This document shows positions 7,302-13,869 of a DNA stretch of 14,241 nt, one piece after another. The notes under the pieces are model-generated. The model did no database searches. It had not been told where the DNA came from and saw only the letters and a list, made by a program, of their open reading frames with translations. A program made the translations under genes and the position numbers. Within the stretch, counting starts at the first letter, position 1; each line of letters starts with the position of its first letter. The stretch spans positions 1 to 14,241 of the forward strand of contig CAMLYN010000019.1 of NCBI GenBank assembly GCA_946491675.1, given 5' to 3'. The stretch comes from an uncultured Mycoplasmatota bacterium. GTDB lineage: Bacteria; Bacillota_I; Bacilli_A; RF39; UBA660.

Positions 7302-8381
7302 ATGGAACAATTAAATAATCAGTTTGAATTAGAAAATATTAAAAAGAAATTATTGATGACTTATACTAGATATAATGGTGATAATGTTCCATATACAGAT
7401 GAAGAATTATCAAAAGCAGCTATACAAATTAAGAATTTTTTTAATCAATTAAATAATATGGTAATATATGATGATAATATGTCTAGAAAATTAAATAATT
7501 TAGAATTGTTTGTTGCGATATATGAATTTGTTGCTGATAGAGTTTATGTTGAACAGGATACTAGTCATGATATAATTGGTACTCTAATAACAAATAAAGG
7601 AGTCTGCCAAGGTTATTGTCAGTTAATGAGTTTTTTATGTGAATCATTCAATATTCCTTTTTTATATAAGAATTCAGAAACTTTTGATGAAAATAAAAAT
7701 CCAATAGGTTCACATGGGAATTTTGAAGTTATTGTTCGAGATGAAAATGGATTTTATCATTGTTTGCATTGTGATCCTACTATTGATTCTCCTAAGCATG
7801 AAGCAGATATATTAGGGTTTAATGCTTTTTTAATCCATGATAGTGATATCAATCGATATTATCATAAACAAATTCTATCGGGAAATAATATTTCTATTTT
7901 TTATAGTAATTTTTTAGATGAGCAAAGTTTTGAACACTCAATTTCGTTATTAAGTCAAGTTAATCCAAATGAACAAATGACATCCAGAAAAACAGAAGAA
8001 GAAATAATTAATGGACACTTTAACAAATTAAAAAATAATTTATTTGAGTTAAATAATTTTTTTAGATTAAATATTGATTTTAATGGTCTTGATAATTCTC
8101 AATTAATTGGTGCATATAGAACAATGTATGAATATTATAATAGTATTGCTCAGCTATTTTCTTCTGATGAGTTAAAACAAGCTATTAAAAATGTAAAAAC
8201 TTCTGAATTTATGTATCAATATCATTTAAGTTTTGCTGATGCTTCTATGCAAAGTCAGCAAATATTTGAACAAAGAATGACAAAGTCTATTTACCAGCAA
8301 GAAAAATATTGGGAAAATGATGGTGGTAAATCTTTTATGTTTATGGAAGTGAAAAGTGGTAGTAGCTCAACAATGAAATAA
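7302..8381 (+). CDS. Transglutaminase-like superfamily protein
   Basis: GAGAGGTGG (7287-7295) precedes the ATG. The 359-residue protein has a clear transglutaminase-like core: GVCQGYCQL with C102 as nucleophile, H138 in SHGNFEV and D158 in HCDPTIDSP, giving the Cys-His-Asp order and spacing of the family. No signal peptide or membrane segment is seen, so it is probably cytoplasmic. This is unusual for the many secreted bacterial members. Residues from about 190 form a helical, charged C-terminal part with no family I know. Known members include proteases, amidases and acyl-transfer enzymes; this one cannot be assigned to any of them. It is the second gene of the operon and shares its catalytic order, but little else, with the minus-strand protein at 5063-6037. 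Confidence 0.85.
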   Translation: MEQLNNQFELENIKKKLLMTYTRYNGDNVPYTDEELSKAAIQIKNFFNQLNNMVIYDDNMSRKLNNLELFVAIYEFVADRVYVEQDTSHDIIGTLITNKGVCQGYCQLMSFLCESFNIPFLYKNSETFDENKNPIGSHGNFEVIVRDENGFYHCLHCDPTIDSPKHEADILGFNAFLIHDSDINRYYHKQILSGNNISIFYSNFLDEQSFEHSISLLSQVNPNEQMTSRKTEEEIINGHFNKLKNNLFELNNFFRLNIDFNGLDNSQLIGAYRTMYEYYNSIAQLFSSDELKQAIKNVKTSEFMYQYHLSFADASMQSQQIFEQRMTKSIYQQEKYWENDGGKSFMFMEVKSGSSSTMK

Positions 8382-8434
8382 AAAATCTAAGTTATTTTGA
8401 GTTTGTGTTAAAATAAGAGGTAGGAGTGAGGATT

Positions 8435-9331
8435 ATGCAGAATTATTATATTGATCTTGGTTCATCGACAATTAAAGTATATTGTTATGAAGATACATTA
8501 AAACTTATAGAAGAACATTCTATTTATTTTAAAAATGACTTTGATAAGGAGAAAGGTATTAGTGAAAGTAATTTAAAAGAGTTATGTGATTATTTCGAAG
8601 AAATAAAGGTTAAATATGATTTAAAGTATTATAATACAAATATTTTTGTTACAGGTATATTTAGAAATTTAATACAGGAAAGAAAACAAGATTTAGTTAA
8701 GTTATTTAATGAAAAGTTTGATTTACATTTCAATATTATTAGTCATGGTATTGAAAATTATTATTTAGCCAAGGCTATGGAAAACGATTATAATAACCAG
8801 AAAGTCTTAATTATTAACATGGGTGGTAAAACTACTGAATTAGTAACTTTTGTTGGAGATAAAATAACTGATACAAAAAACTTAACTATTGGTGTTGCTG
8901 ATTTATTAAATAACTTTGATAAAGTTAATGATAAATATAGTGGTGATACTGTAGAAGAGATGGAAAAATTTGTTAGAGAAAAATTATCTAATATTGAATT
9001 AGATGAAGATTATGATTGTGCAATATTTACTGGTGGAGAAGAAAGATTTGAATTGTTAACTGGATTTAATTTAGTAGATAATACTTTATTTGACGATAAT
9101 ATTCATAAATATATGCTTAGTTTAGAAGATTATATTAAAGGTACTGAAAAGGTATTTTATGATATTTCTCTTGATGAATTATATGAGTTAATGCCTAATA
9201 ATCCTAAATGGATGGATGGTGCAAGAAGTGGTGCTATTATACCTTTAGTATTATTTAAAATTGCAAATGTAAAATGGATTATTCCGTCTGATTTAAATTT
9301 AATCAATGGTGTTATAAATGATTTAAAATAA
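8435..9331 (+). CDS. Ppx/GppA-like ASKHA-fold protein with altered phosphate loop
   Basis: A GTG at 8426 is in frame, but AGGAG (8422-8426) fits the ATG at 8435, giving 298 residues. The N-terminal YIDLGSST (residues 5-12) is the phosphate-1 motif of the acetate/sugar kinase, Hsp70 and actin fold. E107 in SHGIENYY matches the catalytic Glu of exopolyphosphatase and guanosine pentaphosphatase enzymes. The phosphate-2 motif, normally DIGGGSTE, reads NMGGKTTE (128-135): the Asp is Asn and GGGS is GGKT. TGGEERF (199-205) stands for the third glycine motif. Length matches the short two-domain Ppx/GppA form of about 300 residues. The changes suggest altered or lost polyphosphate or pppGpp hydrolysis, perhaps binding or regulation instead. 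Only 20 bases separate it from the PurA-like gene, so the two are probably co-translated and functionally linked. Confidence 0.82.
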   Translation: MQNYYIDLGSSTIKVYCYEDTLKLIEEHSIYFKNDFDKEKGISESNLKELCDYFEEIKVKYDLKYYNTNIFVTGIFRNLIQERKQDLVKLFNEKFDLHFNIISHGIENYYLAKAMENDYNNQKVLIINMGGKTTELVTFVGDKITDTKNLTIGVADLLNNFDKVNDKYSGDTVEEMEKFVREKLSNIELDEDYDCAIFTGGEERFELLTGFNLVDNTLFDDNIHKYMLSLEDYIKGTEKVFYDISLDELYELMPNNPKWMDGARSGAIIPLVLFKIANVKWIIPSDLNLINGVINDLK

Positions 9332-9351
9332 AATTTACTTAGGGGGATATT

Positions 9352-10719
9352 ATGGTTAAAAATGTTATATCAGTAATAGATGGAGAAGCTGGCAGTTGTG
9401 GTAAAGCTAAAGTTATTGGAGAAATAGCAACAGATAAATCTATTAATCTAGGCGCTTCTGTTACTAATTGCATGCCAAATGCAGGACACACTTTTGTAGA
9501 TGAAAATGGTAATGCTACTGTTTTTAGAAATATCCCTGTATCATCAGTTAATCCTAATACAGAGTTATTTATAGGTCCAGGGTCCGCTATTGATATGGAA
9601 GTATTTAAAAATGAATATGAACAAGTTAGTAAATATCTAGGAGATAGAAAAATTTATGTTCATGAAATGGTTCCTTTAATTGAAGAGCGACATAAACAAT
9701 ATGAAAGGAAATATATCAAGAGTGGTTCAACATTTAAAGGTTGTAATGCTGTTACTTGTGAGAAAATTCTTAAAGATAAAAAATTAGAGTTTTTTAAGAC
9801 CTTTAGAAATGCTATTGTTTGTTCAAATGATGAGTGGCATGAAAGATTATATGAACATCTTGAAAATCCTTTAGAATATGTAATATTAGAAGGTTCACAA
9901 GGTTGTGATTTAGATATTAATCATAGTGGACATTATCCTAATACCGTTTGTAGAGAAGTTTCTACTATGCAACTACTTGCAGATTCTGGAATTTCTGCAG
10001 AGAGATTATTACAAACAATTATGGTTATAAGGCCATTTCCAATAAGAATAAGTAATATAACTAAATTTGGTGAATATATTTATTCAGGTAATTATGGTAA
10101 AGGTGAAGAGTTAACTTGGACTCAAATTAATCTTGCATCAATGTATGGAAGTTATCCTTGCCGTGGTGATGTTGAATGTTTTCCTAATTATTTAAATATT
10201 AAAAGACTAAAGAAAATTATTAGTCATTGTCCGGAAGTGTGTTTAAAACAAGTCTTTGGAGATAATTATAAATCAAAGAATTTAGAGACTATAACATTAC
10301 TTCAAGCATTAGAATTAGAGCGATTAATGTATAAATCTAAGGGATTATCTGAATATGAAACAATGTTAATTGAACTTCCAATGGTGGATGGTGATTTTCC
10401 ACCTAATACTATATTTGATCAGTCTGAACAAACGACAGTAACAAAAATGGAGAGAAGAGTGTTTGATTTAGATATAAAAAAATTAAAAACAAATTGTCAA
10501 ATCAATACTCCATCTAGTTTATATTTAAATTTTTTTCAACATTTAGGATTAGATTTTAAAGGTGAATCTGGTAATTTTGAAGATTATTATTTTAATAGAT
10601 ATTTAAGAGAATACTTTGACTGGTTAGAAAGAGAAACAGGAGTTGAAATATCTGCTTTAGGAACTGGTGCTAAAAATGGAGAGAGAATTTTAAAAAAAAC
10701 ATTAGTTAAAAATATATAA
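9352..10719 (+). CDS. Divergent adenylosuccinate synthetase (PurA/PurZ) family protein
   Basis: AGGGGG (9341-9346) precedes the ATG. PurA joins aspartate to IMP using GTP. Family marks are NAGHTF with H46 (the catalytic acid His), GPGSAID (75-81), SGSTFKG (124-130, the nucleotide-phosphate loop), LEGSQGCDLDINH (179-191), RPFPIRI (227-232), TTVTKMERR (361-369, the aspartate-binding loop) and LGTGAKNGER (436-445, guanine end). The N-terminal loop, normally GDEGKGK with catalytic Asp, reads GSCGKAK: the Asp is S15, while K18 is kept. The motif style (GST loop, RPFPIR, TTVTK) is closer to archaeal PurA and phage PurZ than to ordinary bacterial PurA. Its 455 residues exceed both, because about 95 residues lie between WTQI (256-259) and EQTTVTK. 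The Asp-to-Ser change is what I recall for PurZ, which uses dGMP, so a substrate other than IMP is likely. Its true reaction is unproven. Confidence 0.85.
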   Translation: MVKNVISVIDGEAGSCGKAKVIGEIATDKSINLGASVTNCMPNAGHTFVDENGNATVFRNIPVSSVNPNTELFIGPGSAIDMEVFKNEYEQVSKYLGDRKIYVHEMVPLIEERHKQYERKYIKSGSTFKGCNAVTCEKILKDKKLEFFKTFRNAIVCSNDEWHERLYEHLENPLEYVILEGSQGCDLDINHSGHYPNTVCREVSTMQLLADSGISAERLLQTIMVIRPFPIRISNITKFGEYIYSGNYGKGEELTWTQINLASMYGSYPCRGDVECFPNYLNIKRLKKIISHCPEVCLKQVFGDNYKSKNLETITLLQALELERLMYKSKGLSEYETMLIELPMVDGDFPPNTIFDQSEQTTVTKMERRVFDLDIKKLKTNCQINTPSSLYLNFFQHLGLDFKGESGNFEDYYFNRYLREYFDWLERETGVEISALGTGAKNGERILKKTLVKNI

Positions 10720-10748
10720 AAAAGGTAATATTATGAATACCTTTTTTT
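10718..10748 (+). terminator. Rho-independent terminator after the PurA-like gene
   Basis: A 10-bp stem, AAAAAAGGTA (10718-10727) with TACCTTTTTT (10738-10747), begins within the stop codon and has a 10-base loop and a T-run to 10748. It ends the operon that starts at 6300. Confidence 0.85.
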
Positions 10749-10749
10749 G

Positions 10750-11123
10750 TTGTTTTTGTAATTTCAAGTTCTACGGGGAAAAAAGAATTTAGTATTGATA
10801 CAATTTTTATCATGACAAATGAACCGGCAACATAACCAGATTTATCTAATCATATCAAAAAGTATGCAATTAAAAATAATATAAAAATTAAAATTGTATC
10901 TAATGCATTTGCAGCGATAAATACTTATAAAAAAATGTTAATAAATATCAATCCTCTTAAATGGAGAAAACTTGTAACAGAATTATTTACATTAAAAAAG
11001 CAACTTGAAAATATAGAAGATTTTAGTGTACCAATTATTGCTATGACACAAAATGAGTTATTAAGGTTATATTTTGCAAATGATATTAAAATTTTAAAAA
11101 AATTATGGAGAAAAAGCCACTAA
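10750..11123 (+). pseudogene. Decayed reading frame with in-frame TAA
   Basis: One frame stays coding-like from about 10750 to 11123 but is cut by TAA at 10833-10835. Before it lies SSTGKKEFSIDTIF, then an ATG at 10812 followed at once by EPAT and the stop. After it comes a 62-codon open piece from the ATG at 10935, which has no ribosome site. The product is Lys/Ile/Asn-rich, partly helical (KKQLENIEDF, NELLRLYF), and I recognise no family. The DNA near 10772-10788 resembles the repeat at 12421 and 14136 with a six- or seven-base deletion. I read it as the ruin of a gene about 120 codons long. A functional 62-residue protein from 10935 is possible but unlikely. Confidence 0.55.
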
Positions 11124-11290
11124 AATTATGTTCAACTATTAATGGTAATAATATATATCTAAAAGCTGACAATGAGGATGTTTTTATATCACGATGTCAG
11201 ATATTATTTGGTAATATAGAAGAGTATTCTTTGAAATTTGATTATAATAAAAGAAAAATGATAAAGAAGGTAAGAGCTAATGATAATTGA
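11105..11290 (+). CDS. Small hypothetical protein, possibly a fragment
   Basis: A 61-residue reading frame overlaps the end of the preceding frame and the start of the next. No ribosome site precedes its ATG (only an A-run), so translation depends on coupling or does not occur. The product, with KLCSTI, RCQILFGNIEEYS and FDYNKRK, has the same outline as the next frame: a K-x-L-C start, a C-(Q/R)-x-L strand and a C-terminal basic aromatic segment. It may be a degenerate paralogue of the same small family. I recognise no function. Its stop (TGA, 11288-11290) overlaps the next ATG (11280-11282). Confidence 0.4.
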   Translation: MEKKPLKLCSTINGNNIYLKADNEDVFISRCQILFGNIEEYSLKFDYNKRKMIKKVRANDN

Positions 11291-11474
11291 AAAGAGTAAA
11301 ACATTATGTCCCGTAATATTACCAGAATTAAATGAAGAAGATGAAAATGGTAATAAATTATACTATGTTTGTAGAGTTCTTTTAGCAAATGAATCTGAAT
11401 TAGATTTTTAAATATTTGATAATGATATAGATATAGTATTTTATTCTAGAAGAGATAAGGAATTCCTATCATAG
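11280..11474 (+). pseudogene. Small family member interrupted by TAA
   Basis: The ATG at 11280 has a good ribosome site, AAGAAGG (about 11265-11271). The frame runs 43 codons to TAA at 11409-11411 and continues coding-like to a TAG at 11472-11474. Across the first stop the product reads YYVCRVLLANESELDF, stop, then IDIVFYSRRDKEFLS. This aligns by eye with the frame at 13870-14172, which has YEICRNL and VMVFYRNRRLFSS in the same order. The join across the stop therefore looks like one ancestral protein of about 64 residues or more. The truncated 43-residue form could still be made. Function unknown. Confidence 0.5.
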
Positions 11475-11639
11475 AAGGTATGCCAGAGTAGTTTTGTTAA
11501 CTAGGATATAGAAATTAATTTGTTTAAGATTGTTTTTTTGCTCTTTTTATAGTTGTTCAATGGTTCTTACTATTTTAACTGATTGATTTGCTTATTTTTA
11601 TTAGATGGTGTAATCATTGTTTTATATAAAATACTAACT

Positions 11640-11668
11640 TATGCACTGTAAAGGTGCGTAGTTTTTTT
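11640..11668 (+). terminator. Hairpin terminator before the Nudix gene
   Basis: TATGCAC (11640-11646) pairs with GTGCGTA (11654-11660), 7 bp with one G-T pair and a 7-base loop, followed by seven T (11662-11668). It would end transcription of the decayed small genes to the left. It is directly followed by ATATGGAACGAT, a motif repeated after other hairpins in this window. Confidence 0.75.
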
Positions 11669-11693
11669 ATATGGAACGATTATTTAATAAATA

Positions 11694-11702
11694 TGATATA
11701 AT
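11694..11702 (+). promoter_or_regulatory. Extended -10 promoter for the Nudix gene
   Basis: TGATATAAT is a perfect extended -10 with TATAAT at 11697-11702, about 30 bases before the ATG at 11732. The -35 region (11674-11679) does not match consensus. The leader would be only about 23 bases and carries the ribosome site. Confidence 0.65.
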
Positions 11703-11731
11703 ATTTATGTATTTATTATTTGGAGGATTAT

Positions 11732-12295
11732 ATGAAAGATTCTATATTAACTATAATAAATCAATATTTACTACTTTTTCCGGAGGAAAAACAAAGGCAA
11801 GCAAAACTAGTAAATTTTTTAAATAATTTTGATGATAATGAAATAATAGATTGGAATAACTTTAATGGACATATAGTTGCAAGTGGCTTTGTTTATTCTA
11901 AGAATGATAAAAAGTTTTTGGTTATGTATCATAACGATATGAAAATGTATACCTATCCAGGCGGACACATTGATTTATGTGATGCTAATCCGTTAGTAGC
12001 TGCCATTAGAGAGGTAAAAGAAGAAACAGGATTAATGGATTTTGAAGAAGTTAATATAGCCAGAAATGAATTAGTTCCCGTCGATATAGATACGCATATT
12101 ATAAGTTATAACGAAAGATTGAATTTACCACAACATTATCATTTTGATTTTAGATATTTATTTATTATTGATAAAATATTAAATGTAAAAGTAGATGGAA
12201 CAGAACTATCTAATTATAAATGGATTAATATCGATGAATTAAGTTCTGATCCTAATTATGGAAAAATAGTAGAGAAGTTAAGGAGACTTTTATAA
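11732..12295 (+). CDS. Nudix hydrolase
   Basis: An in-frame TTG at 11720 is possible, but TTTGGAGGA (11719-11727) is the ribosome site for the ATG at 11732, giving 187 residues. The Nudix box spans about 78-101: GHIDLCD, seven residues, then REVKEETGL, where the REVKEETG core holds the metal-binding glutamates. The early Glu of the consensus (G-x5-E) is Asp here, a tolerated variation. YPGGH (76-80) is the usual strand before the box. Nudix enzymes hydrolyse nucleoside diphosphates linked to another group. The N-terminal 50 residues are helical and acidic, as in many Firmicute Nudix proteins of this size. The substrate cannot be told. The gene has its own promoter and lies between decayed frames. 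Any link to the PurA-like operon is only by proximity. Confidence 0.9.
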   Translation: MKDSILTIINQYLLLFPEEKQRQAKLVNFLNNFDDNEIIDWNNFNGHIVASGFVYSKNDKKFLVMYHNDMKMYTYPGGHIDLCDANPLVAAIREVKEETGLMDFEEVNIARNELVPVDIDTHIISYNERLNLPQHYHFDFRYLFIIDKILNVKVDGTELSNYKWINIDELSSDPNYGKIVEKLRRLL

Positions 12296-12326
12296 ACTTA
12301 AATTATACTAATTTTCATGTATGATA

Positions 12327-12338
12327 TTGCCATGGCAA
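12327..12338. repeat. 12-bp perfect palindrome TTGCCATGGCAA
   Basis: TTGCCATGGCAA is self-complementary, with a GC-rich core in very AT-rich surroundings, about 30 bases after the Nudix stop. It could be a protein binding site or chance. No promoter stands beside it. Confidence 0.35.
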
Positions 12339-12348
12339 AAAATGAGTT

Positions 12349-12395
12349 GGATTTAATGAGGTAAAATTATTTTATTTTGTTAAAATCCCTTTTTT
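12349..12395 (+). terminator. Possible terminator after the Nudix gene
   Basis: GGATTTAA (12349-12356) can pair, with one bulge, with TTAAAATCC (12380-12388), and six T follow (12390-12395). The loop of about 23 bases is long, so this is a moderate call. Confidence 0.4.
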
Positions 12396-12405
12396 AGTAA
12401 ATTCT

Positions 12406-12491
12406 TTGTATTTTTAGCTTTACGGGAGATATAAAAAAAGAACTAGTTGTTGTTCTTGTATTTATATATGAAGTGATTATGTTATAGTTTA
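12406..12491 (+). pseudogene. C-terminal remnant of a small family gene
   Basis: Read from about 12406, the frame gives FTGDIKKELVVV and runs on to a TAG near 12491. The frame ending at 14172 finishes TTGDIKKEPVVD and a stop. The DNA is a near-exact copy there (12421-12452 with 14136-14167, 30 of 32 identical). Nothing upstream in this frame continues the protein: TAG and TAA lie just before. I therefore read this as a leftover 3' end with the stop lost. The segment AAGAAC/GTTCTT here also resembles a decayed terminator stem. Confidence 0.5.
12421..12452 (+). repeat. Direct repeat, copy 1
   Basis: It matches 14136-14167 at 30 of 32 positions, with the first 23 bases identical (beginning TACGGGAGATATAAAA). 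The spacing is about 1.7 kb, with the intact membrane-protein gene between the copies. A shorter, degenerate match with a small deletion starts near 10772. Confidence 0.85.
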
Positions 12492-12578
12492 TGAATTTTG
12501 ATGATTATTTCTAAAATCATTATATGGCATTTTTCATATTTCTTCATGGAAGTATGGTCATTATTTTGTAATTTATAG

Positions 12579-12584
12579 TATAAT
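12579..12584 (+). promoter_or_regulatory. Probable -10 for the membrane-protein gene
   Basis: TATAAT is perfect and lies 31 bases before the GTG start at 12616. No TG extension and no clear -35 hexamer is seen 16-18 bases upstream, so the call rests on the -10 and its position. Confidence 0.5.
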
Positions 12585-12615
12585 CTAATTAGTTAATTTA
12601 AGGAGAGGGTATTTA

Positions 12616-13641
12616 GTGGTAATATTTATTTATTTTTTATTGTTTTTTAGTGTTGAAATATTACTATTTGTGAAGTCACTTAAAACAAAAAATACAAAAT
12701 ATTGGAAAATATTGATACTGGTAGAATTTTTATCAATTATTAGTATTATTCTATTAATATTATTATCATCAGTAATTTTTGCAAATAAAGAATTTGGACT
12801 ACAAACATTAGAATTATTGCATTATAATTATATAGCAATTATAATGTATATAGTATTTGCAATCATTTCAGGTATTATATTAAGTATTATTTATTTCAAA
12901 AAAAGATTAGCAATTGTTAGAGGTATTTTAGGGTTTAAAAAAGCATTCATATATTTTGTTGCTGTTTTTGTAATTTTGCTAATGGTTGTTTTAGGCCAGC
13001 AAAAACTATATAAACATAACGTTGAAAATTTAAAAGAAGAAAGTAATACTTCTTATTTATTAATGCGCTTTGCATACAGAGGAATTGAAAATTTATTTCA
13101 TGATGAATATGAATACTATTTAATAAAAAACAATAAAACTTGTTTTGTTTTTACCTCAAATCAAATTAGTTATTACTTTAATCAAAATTTGAATGACTTA
13201 AGTATTTATGAAGATAAAAATACCAATTATTATTTTGTAGATTTACGTTATTCTCCTGATGGAAATTTTGGTATAAAGAATAATGATCAGTATATTAATG
13301 TATCTATAGGAGATAAATACAAATTATTTTATTCAAATTGGACAAATAATTCAATTACTTTATCTAAAAATGATAAAAATGTTATGAAAAAAATAGTGGA
13401 ACAATTGCATGATGGATATATAGAAAATTATACTTCAAATGGTGTAAAAGGTAGTTCTAAAACATTAGTATCTTTTATGTTGATTAAGAATAATAAATTT
13501 GATTATTATATTGTAGAAAAAGATGATAAAGAATTATTTGTATTTAAAAATGATAAGTTAACTAAATTAATTGATATACCTAATAATGGTGATTTTGATT
13601 ATTTTTATTTTATAGATAACCAATTAGAGATAGTAAATTAA
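12616..13641 (+). CDS. Four-helix membrane protein with a soluble C-terminal domain, unknown function
   Basis: AGGAGAGG (12601-12608) lies 7 bases before a GTG start. The 341-residue product has four hydrophobic helices at about 2-19, 32-56, 72-94 and 110-127, then a soluble domain of about 210 residues. That domain is rich in Asn, Tyr and Lys and strand-like (YEYYLIKNNKTCFVF, KYKLFYSNW, KFDYYIVEKD). An even helix number puts the N-terminus and the soluble domain on the same side of the membrane. Lys and Arg in the 95-110 linker suit a cytoplasmic loop between helices 3 and 4, which would place the C-terminal domain outside. I recognise no family. The gene is intact between two decayed copies of the small-gene repeat and has its own -10. 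No clear terminator follows the stop. Confidence 0.75.
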   Translation: MVIFIYFLLFFSVEILLFVKSLKTKNTKYWKILILVEFLSIISIILLILLSSVIFANKEFGLQTLELLHYNYIAIIMYIVFAIISGIILSIIYFKKRLAIVRGILGFKKAFIYFVAVFVILLMVVLGQQKLYKHNVENLKEESNTSYLLMRFAYRGIENLFHDEYEYYLIKNNKTCFVFTSNQISYYFNQNLNDLSIYEDKNTNYYFVDLRYSPDGNFGIKNNDQYINVSIGDKYKLFYSNWTNNSITLSKNDKNVMKKIVEQLHDGYIENYTSNGVKGSSKTLVSFMLIKNNKFDYYIVEKDDKELFVFKNDKLTKLIDIPNNGDFDYFYFIDNQLEIVN

Positions 13642-13869
13642 TTATGTGATAATAAGTTCTTGTAATGAGGTTGAAGATTCTCCATCTATATAAGAGCTTG
13701 TATGGCAGTGTCAATTCAGTGATGGTTAGTTAGGCATAAAATTTAATTTATCTTCATATTTTTAAGAGCCTAATTTTAAAGGATTGCGATTGTGCAGTCT
13801 ATTTTTTATTTATATGGAATTTGCGTCTTTAAAATTCAAATTTGAAAACTTGATAAAAATAGTTGACAT
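13642..13869. other. Non-coding stretch after the membrane-protein gene
   Basis: No gene is seen. TTAGGC (13730-13735) and GCCTAA (13768-13773) form a 6-bp stem with a long loop and four T after it, a weak terminator candidate. The clearer hairpin is at 13782-13807. Confidence 0.45.
13782..13807 (+). terminator. Hairpin terminator
   Basis: GATTGCG (13782-13788) pairs with TGCAGTC (13793-13799), including two G-T pairs, around the 4-base loop ATTG. T-rich sequence follows (13800-13807). TATATGGA follows at 13811-13818, as after the hairpin at 11640. Confidence 0.6.

Larger units (their letters stand above)
11475..11719. other. Non-coding stretch upstream of the Nudix gene
   Basis: No reading frame with a ribosome site is seen. 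T-runs at 11534-11540 and 11542-11548 have no good stem in front of them. The only clear structures are the terminator at 11640-11668 and the promoter at 11694-11702. Confidence 0.5.

Noticed and set aside
9352..10719. Ordinary housekeeping purA
   Set aside because: The loss of the catalytic Asp, the long insertion and the operon with Ppx-like and transglutaminase-like genes argue against it, although I cannot see whether another purA exists.
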